Origin: Juglans regia | Lineage: Eukaryota > Streptophyta > Magnoliopsida > Fagales > Juglandaceae | NCBI RefSeq assembly: GCF_001411555.2 | Contig: NC_049903.1 | Span: 16,597,234 to 16,661,233, forward strand | Direction of reading: 5' to 3' | Length of the DNA stretch: 64,000 nt | Part shown: piece after piece, positions 23,118 to 33,451 of the stretch | Layout of the letters: each line of letters begins with the position of its first letter | Position numbering within the stretch: position 1 is the stretch's first letter | The notes under the pieces: generated by a model | Database searches by the model: none | What the model was told of the DNA's origin: nothing | What the model saw: only the letters and a program-made list of their open reading frames with translations | Position numbers and translations under genes: made by a program

Positions 23118-23130
23118 TGGTATCAGATCC
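23118..23130 (+). other. Primer-binding site of the LARD-like element
   Basis: TGGTATCAGATCC starts two bases after the LTR end. It matches the complement of the 3' end of initiator tRNA-Met (TGGTATCAGAGCC) except at one position. Confidence 0.88.
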
Positions 23131-25002
23131 AGGTTTGAGGTTCTGTAGACTAAAAATATTTAAGTTTTGGATATCCGTGGGTTTAGGAAGAAACTTCAGA
23201 TTTGAGGTGTAGACTTGTAAAGAATAAGAGATGATTTGGTGGATATTTAAGGTTTTAAATTTTGCAGACTTTATGATTGAGTTTTGAGATTTTGAGGTTT
23301 AAGGATTTTAGATCCGACAAGCTTATTTTGTGGACTATAAGAGATAATCTTTATAAGATTTAAGGTTTAGATTTTTATGGTTTAGATTCTAAAGATGTAC
23401 GGGAGTTTAGAGCAATATCGGGTTTACAATATTAGATGGTAGGAAGAACTATATGAGTTGGTTAAAGATATGGTTAAGGGTAAAACCATATGTGCAATAC
23501 CAGAAAACTTTAAAGGTTTAATTTAAAATTATTATTTTTATTTAAATTGAATTTATTTCATTTTATTTTATTTGAAATGAAATTATGTTATTTTATTTAT
23601 TAAGTTTATATTATTTTGTTTTATTTTATTTTGTTCGTTTAGTTCGAAGTTGAAAAGTGGGTTAAGGATTAAGTTATGGCAGAAAGATGGTACGATTGAG
23701 AATGACATTGTTAGGTATAAATATTTAGTGTAGTAGGCTTGAACTTTTATCGTCTTGGTTTACTTTTATAATATCGAGGTTTGAAAGGAACAAACTTTAG
23801 AATATGAGGTTGTAAGTTCAACAAACTTTAAGGATAGATTTACGGAAATTTCACCAAAAGTTTAAGGTTTTGCAGACTTCAGGAAATGATTTGTTATCAC
23901 TTAATATTTTAGATTTTGAAAGTTTCGGGAGTCGATTGTTTTATTATTGGATATAAGTTCATCGATCTTACAAATTTCGGAAAATGATTCTTATATAATT
24001 TAAGGTTTTAGAATTACTGATTTGAATGACTGATTTGTAATATGATTTAAGTTTTTAATTTTGCAGGCTTGGTGTGCTAGCTTGATTTATTTTGGAGACA
24101 GATTAGTTTGTGACCATTAAAATGGGGTGGATCAAAGTTGAGTTATTGATATAGGAAGTTTCAAGGAGATTATTTCCTTGGGGATTGAAGGTATTGGTCT
24201 AGTTTGGGTAATGATTGTTATTAGTTTATGGTTATAGTGACAGATTTTGGGATTTGATCCATATCAAATTTAAGATGATAGTTTGTGTAAATTCAAGAAG
24301 ACATTCTTGGTGATTTTGAGGAACGTGTAATAATTCATAGTTTTGGAAGATCAAGTATTTTTCTATCAAAATGTGATAAGAGTGTTCTAGTTAGTAGGTA
24401 TGGAGCCACCTTGTACTCGATGGTGTTCTTTTTTTAGGACATAAATTTTATGCATGTGGCGAATTATCAGAGTGCGCAGCAGGAGCGTGATATTTTGTTG
24501 TAATTAGGAGTTCAAATTTTGTGCTGATTTTGAGGAATTAGTGGTGACTTGAATTTTTGAGACGATGCTTGTAGTTGGAGATTAATCACTCTGTTGTACC
24601 AATTATGTTATTGATGGTTAACTTTGGAAGTGACCATTGGGTTACCAAAGGTATAATACAATGAAGGTTTGGAAGTTATACCGTAGGAGTCGATTGAAGT
24701 TAATATAGATTATCAAATAAAGTTATTAATCATTGGGATTCCTTGAGTGTTGTAAGGCTGTTGTGGAAAATGAGATTTTGGATATCATAGCCACCCTAGG
24801 AATACTGGACGTGATATGCCACTAGGGGACTAATACGAGTATGATGGAATCGCCTATAGGAGTAGACTTGAGAGAGCATTACTCATGCTTGTTTGGAAGT
24901 TATTGATGGTATGTTTTTCTCAAGCATATTCTGAGTTGTATCTTGTATCTTGCCTTGGCGTTAATGTTTGACCTTACAAATTTCGAGGACGAAATGTTTT
25001 TT

Positions 25003-25014
25003 AAGGGTGGAGGA
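25003..25014 (+). other. Polypurine tract of the LARD-like element
   Basis: AAGGGTGGAGGA lies directly before the 3' LTR and is the expected plus-strand primer, with one T interruption. Confidence 0.85.
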
Positions 25015-27622
25015 TGTGACACCCTGTATTTTAGTGTATTTTAACTGAATGATTATTATAATTAATTTAACTATTAGTTCTCTTGTTTTAAAATTTATTG
25101 GATTTCTTGTTGGTTTATTTTATGATTTTTTAAGTTGTGAAAATTATTTTGTTATGCTTTATTAATATTAATTATTGTTTTACATTTAAATTTCTCTTAA
25201 TTTAAATTAGTTGTTTGTGGGTTTTAAAATTATTGTGTTGTTGGATTTAATTATTTTATTTTACTTAGTCACTGTGTTTAAATTAATTTTATTTAAATTG
25301 TTGTTTTGAAATAATTTTTGTTGGATCAATTTTGTGACCCAAGTTTTTAGGATTGAACATCATTTCTTTCCCTCACTTTTTCTTTTCTTCCTCTTTTCTT
25401 GTTCCCCCCATTTCTTTTCTCCTCTCTCTCTCTCCCCTCCCGCGCGGTCTCATTCCCTCCCCGCGTCCGTGCGTCGTTCTCCATCCAGCCCACCGCCGCG
25501 AGCCGCCATGACTAACACTGCCCCTCTCCTTCCCTTCCCCATCGGCCGGCAACCACCCCCCTTCAATCCCAGGCCCTTTCGTGCCGCTGTGAGTACGCAC
25601 AGCTTGAAGCCATAGCCTTCTCTTCTCTACAGCGCCGCCGTCACGCCACCTTTGGCCACCATTTTTTCACCACTTCATCTTCGACCTCCTAGCAACCTAA
25701 TGCACCCATCCTCAGCCCCGATCTGCCACCAGTGAAGCACATTCATCAACATTTCTATTTTTGACATTTTAGTCTTCAACCACTCTCTACGCCGCCGCCC
25801 ACGGCCAACTACCACCACCATTGGCTTCACCAACATCCCTAAGTCCTTCCCCATCAATCTCGAGTCTTGGTTTGTCCCCGTTCAAAAGTGAGTTTTTGAG
25901 ACCCACGACAACAGTGCATTTTGCACAATTCCGTTGTTGTGCTGCCACTTCTAGCACCTCTGTGATCTTTTAAAAATTATATTATAGCATTGTAAGTATT
26001 TTTCCAAAGAACTTTTGAAATTTAAATGTATTTTCACGCTAACTCATATTTACTGTGAATTGGTTGGTTGTGTCGGACTGAGTCCGAGGAGTAAGGGGGT
26101 CGGTTGGATTGGATGATAGAGTTGTTTGTGTGATTGGTTTATGCTATGAGATTTGTTGGCTGTTTCAGGTTAAATATTGGTGTTTTGAGTTTGACGTGGG
26201 TTATGGTGGATATTGGTGATTTTAGGAAGTGCTGGTGTATTTTGAGATTATGAAGGTTTTAAGTTTTGAGGAATTAAAATAAGATATTTCAGAAGATTAG
26301 GTTTAAATATCGAAATCCGTGATTGATTGAAAACTTACAAAAATTACGTGATTATTTTTTATAGGTGATAATTTATAGTCGACTCGATATTTTTTAGAAA
26401 AATTCTGAAAAGCTAAGTCATCCAGGTAAGCGGGGTTCCTGTACTAGATTTGCATAAAAATAAAATGGGTTGAAGTTGATTTTTGAAAATATGCATGTTT
26501 TGTTATGAAAAGAGATTTGAACTACCTTAGTTATTTGTTCTGCATTACACATGATATTCTGTTTAAGAATAAATTATTTTCTAGCATGACTGGTGTAAAC
26601 ATGAGCTATTTTGCATTTTGCTTCTGAACTATGCAAAAGAGAGTGAATATGAAAGTTTGTGCATAAAATTATGTTTTGTGATTTTTGAAAACTCTGTTCT
26701 GTTCTGAAAATGTTTTGTACTCTTATATGATGTGATTTCTGAAAACACTGTTCTGTACTCTGATATGATGTGAATTCTGAAAACTTTTGGCATGACATTT
26801 TAAATCGGGATGTGGTTTGTGGATGGTGATCTATTTGACCTATCACAGGTGCTAATAGTGGCTTCTGTTTGGGTTGGTATCAACTATTATGTTTCTGGTG
26901 CACCCACTTTGGAAACAAAGTGGTTTTTTCTGGTGGTCTTTCCTATGTGCACACTCAGGGCTCCGAGAATAAATAAGGGTAAGATTCACATTTTGTTTCT
27001 ACTCGGTTAGCTACCGGGGTTTGCACAACCCTACCACGGGATTAAACATGGCCTCTGATATGATATGATGCTCTGGTACGGTGGTGGTCAGTTATGCTAT
27101 GCTAAGAATAAGAATATTTTTGAATTTAGGCTCTGATATTTTTGATAACATGTTCTGACTCTGCATTCTAAAAATAAAGTGTTTTGTTCTGCATTCTGAA
27201 ATATGTAAATGCTCATGTTTGCATACTAGTATATGTTCTCTACTTACTAAGTTGTTGATAACTCACCCCCCTCTTATCTCTAATATTTTCAGATGATTTT
27301 TAGATATTTCAGCTGAGAATCAGGACTATAAAGAATTGGGTGAGATGACTTAAAAATAGTGGATTAAGAATAAAAAGTTTTCTATGAGTATTGGTGATTT
27401 TTTATAATTATATTGTTGAAATGTGAGTTTAAGTGACATGTAGAGAAGTTGGTAAACTTTGGGGTTACTGTATTGAGGATTTTATATACGAGTATGTGTG
27501 GTTAATTAAATTTGAAGTGTTTACGTTTGATTTGAAACTTTTGAAAGAGTATTAGCAATGTTGGAGTTGATAATCAGGTAATATGAGTTAACTCTCCAGA
27601 CTCTCAAGGACGGGGCGTTACA
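25015..27622 (+). repeat. 3' LTR of the LARD-like element
   Basis: Co-linear with 20517-23115 throughout, with scattered substitutions and small indels. One is an extra short duplicated TCTGAAAAC block near 26700-26780. The divergence means the insertion is not recent. Confidence 0.92.
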
Positions 27623-27627
27623 GAGCT
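27623..27627. repeat. Target site duplication GAGCT, right copy
   Basis: Exact match to 20512-20516. Confidence 0.95.
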
Positions 27628-28126
27628 GGTTGGGAGCAGGGTTAGCTATAGGAGAAACATTAGTAGGCATAAAAAAATTAGAAGGAAATGGATTGGAGAA
27701 AGATAACTAACCATTACCTGTTGGTGCATGAGCTGCAGGATCCAAGGAAGCCACCTCTGAAGAGCAAGGCAAGTGGAGAATGAAAAATTGTTCTCATAAA
27801 AATTGACATATCAACAAATATAGACTATTGGTTTAAGGCTTTAAACACTTATACCCTTTTTGGTTTTCACTACAATTAAAAAAAAAAAAGAAGCATTTTC
27901 ATCTGCAATAGACAAGTTTGTGGGTTCTATATGGATGAAGTAAGGGGAAGCATGCACAACGAAAGGTCTTGAGACTCAAGTAATCTAGGTGCTTGTGGAA
28001 GAACACAAAGTACGGAAAGGAGTTGCGCAAAACAAGGATAGGCATACTGTTGATAAGATATACATCTGTAAAAAATTCATCTACCTAATATTTGAAGGGT
28101 AAGTGAGAGTGAGCAAGCAATGAGGC
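27628..28126 (-). pseudogene. Copia integrase C-terminal part and linker relic
   Basis: Reading minus from 28126 the text shows the typical end of a Copia integrase core and linker (ISYQQYAYPCF in place of the usual LINRLPTPIL, then LLSVLCVLPQAPRLLESQ and the HKL-like region). It joins the piece at 31075 once the solo LTR is removed. Stops and shifts are frequent. Confidence 0.75.
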
Positions 28127-28131
28127 CAATT

Positions 28132-31069
28132 TGTGATGCCCCATGTTTTAGTGTATTTTTTTTAATTGAAGTATTTTTTTATTTAATTTTAAATATTGAT
28201 TCTTTTGTTTTAAATTTATCATGTTTCTCATTGGTTTAATTTTTTATTTTAAGTTTTGAAATTCATTTTGACGTGTTTTCTTGATATTAATTATTGTTTA
28301 CATTTAAATTGCTCTTTGCTTTAATTTATTTTATTGCTAGACTTTAATTATTTTATTTTATTAATATTGAATTGTAGTGTTTTTATTTGGCTCTTATTTC
28401 TTTTTATTGTGTCTTTTTCTTCGTTGGACTTTCTTTTGTTTTTTTTGTTTTTTTGTTTTTTTTTGGGACTGGCCTACTTGAGTATGTTCTACTTTTCCTT
28501 TTGAGCTCAGCCTGTCGGAGCTTTGAAACCCTATTATTCTTTTTTTCCTTCCTCTGTTGCGTCGTACCCCCATCTCTATTTTATCTGTTCTTCTCGTTTT
28601 CTTTTGCTTGTTCTTCCTTCTTCGCCCATGATTCTCCCTTCTTTGTTTTTACCTTTCTCTTCTATGCTACTTGCCGCATCCTTGGCCTACATCCGCAAAC
28701 CTCGACATCCAGCTTTCACACGCGGGCTGCCAAGCAAAAATTTCCACCACCGTTTCACGCCACAACACAGCCTCGGATGCACTGCTACCAAACCCGTCCA
28801 GCAAGCAAACCAAGCACCTCCTCCTTCGTAGCACAACCCATTTCCACCGGGCACCACCATCCCCATCCCATCGAAAAGCTGTAGTGGAAACACCCCCTGT
28901 TTTGCTCTCCAAAAACAGAGCAGTTTCACTCAACCAACTCACCGCCCGTAAGCCACCACCCTACCTGTTGCCGCATCTACAAGCGACACCAACGCCCCAG
29001 CCACCCGTGATCTGCCTCTGCCCAACCACCTTGGCACCGCCGCATTGCTATTCTCTCAATGAGTATCACATGCAGTCTCTTTCTCCCTCTCACGGCTTAC
29101 TCTCGCACTCCCTCCCGCTCATCTCTCTCTGCCTCTCTCGCTTTCGCCGCCCAGCATAGGTAGCTTCACCACCACACGCCCTCCCCAGCTCGACAGCAAC
29201 GCCACCACGGTATTTCCAGCCCAGTCGTCGCCCATGGCGCCTAACTTCTCCTGGTGTAAGCCCTGCTGTAACTACTTCTGTTATTTTTTTTTATGTTTTC
29301 GTTCACTGCTAGTTTTCCTCATAAGGTATATATATATATAATATATGTAAATTGTTAACCAAATAGTTGAGTACTATTACCAATTTTTCCTTAGTATGTA
29401 CCAGATATATGTTTTCGGATGAGTGGTCTTTTTGGATTTATGATTAATTGGGTTTTGTTTGAAGTCTCATAAAATATTATTTTTGTAGAGATAATATTTT
29501 AATAATATTATTAACTAAAGGAAGTAAACCTATTTTTAAGAGAAAAGTTTTTCACAACTTATTTTATAAGATTTTTTAAAGTAGTCAAAGTATTCTATTA
29601 ATTTATAATACGTTGTTGGTATTTTAGATATTTTAAATATTACTTTTTATTGAGTTCCGTAATTATCTTAATACTTGTTCGATTAAATTGGTACGAATTC
29701 GATTAACTGGATATTGATGGTTTTAGAAAATGATGGTATTTTAGGAATTATGAGAATTTTAGGTTTTGAGGATTTAAAATAAGTTCTTTTAGCATTTTAG
29801 GTTTAAATATTGAAATACGTGATTGATTGGAAATTTACGAGAATTACGTGATTTTTATAGGTGACAATTAATAGTTGTTCGGTATTGTTGAGGAATTTTT
29901 TGAAAGACTAAGGAGTCCAGATAAGCGAGGTTTCTATGGTAGACTTTGCATAAAAATAAATAAAATGGGCTGAGGTTGATTTTTGAAAAAATATGCATGT
30001 TTTATTATGAAAAAAAATTTAGAACGACCTCAGTTATTTGTTCTGCATGACTTATGAAATTCTGTATAAGAATAAAGTATTTTCTGTCATGACTGGTGTA
30101 GACATGAGCAAAGTTTTAGCATTCTATTTCGGAATTATGCAAAAGAGAGCGAATATGAAAAATTGTGCATAAATTATATTTTTGTGATTTGATTTTGTTT
30201 TGTTCTGAAAAATGTTCTGTACTCTGATGTGATATGATATGATTTCTGAAACCTCTGGCATGACATTCTGTTTTCGTTCTGTTCTAACCTTACCACGGGT
30301 GTAAAATTGTGGCCTCTATTTGTGTTAGTACCAACTTTTCTATTTCTAGTGCACCCACTTTGGAAACAAAGTGGTTTTCTGCGTGGTCTTTTCTATGTGC
30401 ACACTCGGGACTTCGAGAATGATAAGCGGAAGATTCACATTCTGTTTTTGCTCGATTGGCCATCGGGGTTTGCACAACGCTACCACGGGGGTTAAACATG
30501 GAATTCTGTTTTGATATGATATTTCAGTTATGCCGTGCCAAAGGAATTTTGAATAAGAATATTTTTGAACTTTCGCTCTGATATTTTTGATAACATGTTA
30601 TGACTCTGCAATCCTAAAATAAAAAGTGTTTTGTTCTGCATTCTGAACTCTATAAATGCTCATGTTTACATACTAGTATATGCTCTCTGCTTATTGAGCT
30701 GTTGATAACTCACCCCATTTATCTTCACAATATTTTCAGATGATTTTGAATTTTTCAGTTGAGGATCGAGACTACGAAGCATTGGGTGAGATGACTTAAT
30801 AATAGTGGAGTAAGAATATAAAGTTTTCGATGAGTATTGGTGATTTTGTTTTGTTCATTATATTATTGAAATGTGAGTTTAAATGACATGTAGAGAAGTT
30901 GGTATTTATGGGGTTAATTGTTGAGGATTTTATATATGAGTATGTGTGGTTAATTAAATTTGAAGTGTCCATGTTGATTTGGAGCTTTTGAAAGTATATT
31001 AGCAATATTAGAATTGATTATCAGGTAATATGAGTTAACTCTTCGGACCCTCGAGAACGGGGCGTTACA
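28132..31069 (+). mobile_element. Solo LTR of the long-LTR family (plus orientation)
   Basis: It begins TGTGATGCCCCATG and ends GAACGGGGCGTTACA, like the two LTRs of the complete element. It is flanked by an exact CAATT duplication at 28127-28131 and 31070-31074. At 2.94 kb it is longer than those LTRs, largely through a longer C-rich block (28640-29240) and a (TA)n tract near 29330. Open frames in the C-rich block (28387-29159, both strands) look compositional rather than genic. No internal domain remains. Confidence 0.92.
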
Positions 31070-31074
31070 CAATT

Positions 31075-31365
31075 TATGTGATGTGTGCCTGTGTTTTTGT
31101 TCAAATATACCATTTTGTTATAAGGTATAGGGACAAGTTAATCTGTGGAGGGTCCCATGTTTTTCTAGGAAATGTGTAAACGTGGTAGAGACATATTCTT
31201 CATTATTATCAGTTTGTAGTTGCTTAATTTTTGTGGAAATAGACTTTCAACAAAACATTTAAATTTCATGAAGCATAAAGCTATATCTAGTCTTTGTTTA
31301 AGAGAGAAGAGTCAAGAGAAATGAGACAAATCATCAATAAAGTCCACAGCTTGCCCTTCACCTGA
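31075..31365 (-). pseudogene. Copia integrase core relic
   Basis: Minus-strand reading gives VDFIDDLSHFSWLFSL (first catalytic Asp region), KIKQLQTDNNEEYVSTTFTH (second Asp in QTDN), and HGTLHRLTCPYTL. These are hallmark segments of the Copia integrase catalytic core. One stop replaces the usual Q before QNG. It stops at the CAATT duplication of the neighbouring solo LTR. Confidence 0.88.
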
Positions 31366-32099
31366 AAAACTTGCTGATAATATTCATTGAATGTTACACA
31401 TAAAGACCCAAAAATGGTGCATGTGGCATCATAAAAATACCTAAAAAATTCTACAAAAACCTGGATATTTTCCCAATCAACACTGTTGGGCTACTCCGAT
31501 CTCTTTTCTTCCTCATCAAAGTGGTGGACATATTACATGTTATCTTCACTCATGGCGAGAAGTAATGTTAAACCTAGGTTTCAAATAGTAGACTTGGGAC
31601 CCTTCTCCTTCCACAATTCAAAATGGTAGCTCGTCTATTATGATAATATGAGATAAATTCCTCCTACACCTCTCTGAATCAAACCTCACAAACCCCTTCA
31701 ATGTATTGCCCTGCTACTAATCTCATAAACCATCTTCTTAAGTGCAATCTCCAATCTAGACTGATTCTTTTCAAGTATTGCACATCTTATAGGACTCTTT
31801 TTGCATTGTTCTTCTAAATGATTTTTCAGCATGGAAGTATCATGTCGTTTATAGTGACAACCATAAACAACACCACAACAATTACATTGTGCTTGTGGGT
31901 CATTGGAGTTAGCACCCTCTAATTTGGTAAAATGTTCACACACGATGGAAATCGATTTTTTCTTTGGTGGACCCATGGGTGTAAGGGTAATGGTAGGTAT
32001 AGGGGAGGTAACACTAGTGCTACTGTTTGGACTTGGATTAGTATTATGATCACCCTCACTACTAGCACAATTACCATTATCCATGAGTACGACAAACAA
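31366..32099 (-). pseudogene. hAT transposase relic with BED zinc finger
   Basis: The open frame 32099-31698 (133 codons) has a BED finger: CEHFTKLEGANSNDPQAQ, then Cys-x2-Cys (CNCC) and H-x4-C (HLEEQC). It also has an ILEKNQSRLEIALKKMVYE tail and a proline/serine-rich N-terminus with GPPKKK. Further along the minus strand, about 31500-31370, another frame reads VDWENIQVFVEFFRYFYDAT and GSLCVTFNEYYQQVFQ, matching a plant hAT (RICESLEEPER-type) core. Most of the transposase is deleted between them. It directly abuts Copia integrase sequence near 31365. Terminal inverted repeats were not found. Confidence 0.75.
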
Positions 32100-32184
32100 T
32101 CAAGCACGTCACATGATCCAAAGTATAAAAAACTTTAGGTTTTTAAAATCATAAAAATTAAGATCATACAAAAAATTAGACAAT

Positions 32185-32520
32185 CTAGTTTGGGTTTCAA
32201 TTTGGAACCCCAAAATTGATTAAAATGGAAACCCCAAGCTAGATTAGGGTTTCAAATTGAACCCTTAACCTAATTTAGGGTTTGAATCTAAAATCCTAAA
32301 CTGATTTTGGGTTTCAAATTGAACCCCCAATTGGTTTTAGGGTTTTAGATCTGAAACCCTAAAACCATCTATAAGTTCAATCTGAATCCCTAACCTAATT
32401 TAGGATTTCAGATTGAACCCCTAGATTATTTAGGATCTCTGATTCAACACCCTAAATTCATCCAAGGGTTCATTTCGAACCCATAAATTAATTTACGATT
32501 TCAAATTATAACCATAAATC
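32185..32520. repeat. Degenerate repeats with near-palindromic unit GGGTTTCAAATTGAACCC
   Basis: Units of roughly 40 bp alternate near-palindromes like GGGTTTCAAATTGAACCC with CTAACCTAATTTAGG blocks, about seven or eight times. They lie just upstream of the BED-finger frame. Confidence 0.7.
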
Positions 32521-32770
32521 ATCTGATCCTAAAATCAATACGGAATTAAAGGACATAAATCCACAATCAAACATATAACACACAATCCAACTCCACATAA
32601 TCCAAAACACAACCCCATCCTCCATTGAAGACAATCCCATCCTCCATTGAACATATAAAACAATTTGAAATTTCAAACTTAGGGTTTCAAGTTACTTACA
32701 AGATGAGATGGAGAGAAAAATGAACCTAGCGATGGCGACAGTGTGAGCTACAACAACGACGAGAGAGAGG

Positions 32771-32774
<4 letters not shown>

Positions 32775-32808
<34 letters not shown>
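32775..32808. repeat. (GA)n microsatellite
   Basis: Uninterrupted GA dinucleotide run, about 17 repeats. Confidence 0.95.
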
Positions 32809-32964
32809 CAAGATTGTGAGTGAGTATGACTATATGAAAGGTGTGAAAGAGAGATAGAGATGTGAGGAGGGGGGTAATTTACCCTAACACGAAACAATGT
32901 CGTTGTGGGTGAATTTATAACTCCTCAAAAAGACGTCATTTCATTCCAACTTCTTTAATATAAG

Positions 32965-32966
<2 letters not shown>

Positions 32967-33007
<41 letters not shown>
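32967..33007. repeat. (AT)n microsatellite at the Helitron 3' junction
   Basis: About 20 AT repeats end exactly where the Helitron CTAG terminus begins. AT-rich DNA is the usual Helitron target. Confidence 0.95.
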
Positions 33008-33008
<1 letters not shown>

Positions 33009-33019
33009 TAGGCGGGAAC

Positions 33020-33036
33020 AACGTGCAAAGCACGTT
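33020..33036 (-). other. Helitron 3' hairpin
   Basis: AACGTGC-AAA-GCACGTT, a perfect 7-bp stem with a 3-nt loop, sits 8 nt from the CTAG end. This is the terminator-like hairpin of Helitrons. Confidence 0.85.
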
Positions 33037-33091
33037 TGCCTAGTTTTATGACATGGTTATTTGTAAAAAAACAGCGATCTGATGAAATACC

Positions 33092-33370
33092 TTAGACCCA
33101 AACGATTATACAGTAGAAGAAGTGAAAAACATAATAGAGATAGCTTTGATGTGCACTTAGTCATCGGCTACAGAGAGGACCTCAATGTCTGAAATAGTTA
33201 TTTTATTGAAAAGCAAGGGGTCGCCGGAGCACCCGCCACCAGCTAAGCTAGCCTTCGTTGATTCTGATAAGAAAATCCGGGGAGACACATCCACTTCAAC
33301 CGCATCCTCCAAGTCTAATGCCACCACCTCTCTCTCAGTTCTCAGGTCGCTAATGTATATGGCTGTCTGA
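33092..33370 (+). pseudogene. Captured C-terminal fragment of a receptor-like kinase
   Basis: The frame reads LDPNDYTVEEVKNIIEIALM, a stop (TAG 33158-33160) where such kinases have CTQ, then ERTSMSEIVILLKSKGS and a Ser/Thr-rich tail ending near LSVLRS. This is kinase subdomain XI and the tail of a plant receptor-like kinase, probably the cysteine-rich (DUF26) or a related class. The kinase ATP site and catalytic loop are absent. It sits 80 bp inside the Helitron 3' end in the opposite orientation, as expected for a fragment captured from a host gene. Confidence 0.78.
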
Positions 33371-33426
33371 AATTCTCAAGTGCAACTTCTATGTTTAAAC
33401 TTTATTAGTATTCCTTGTTTACAGTG

Positions 33427-33451
33427 TATATATATATATATATATATATAA
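33427..33451. repeat. (TA)n microsatellite
   Basis: Pure TA run just after the captured kinase fragment, inside the Helitron. Confidence 0.95.

Larger units (their letters stand above)
23116..25014 (+). other. Non-coding internal domain of the LARD-like element
   Basis: The sequence is AT-rich with no long open frame. I see no gag zinc knuckle, protease, reverse transcriptase or integrase motif. It may contain a packaging signal, but none can be pointed to. Confidence 0.8.
20517..27622 (+). mobile_element. Complete non-autonomous long-LTR retrotransposon (LARD-like)
   Basis: Two similar direct LTRs (20517-23115 and 25015-27622) begin TGTGACACCC and end GGGGCGTTACA. A tRNA-Met type primer-binding site follows the first and a purine tract precedes the second. 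A perfect GAGCT duplication flanks the whole. The 1.9-kb internal domain (23116-25014) has no open frame with gag or pol similarity, so the element depends on proteins from a relative. The ends, PBS and the TTTCGAGGACGAAATG block before the purine tract are what I associate with Ty3/gypsy Tekay/Del elements (inference). Confidence 0.93.

Noticed and set aside
28387..29159. Overlapping open frames of up to 165 codons on both strands
   Set aside because: They lie in the C- and T-rich part of a solo LTR with defined ends. The same block in the other LTRs has frames of different lengths, so they reflect composition.
32185..32520. Possible telomere-like or CRISPR-like array
   Set aside because: AACCCTAA-type words occur, but units are degenerate, irregular and near-palindromic, without unique spacers or regular heptamer repeats.
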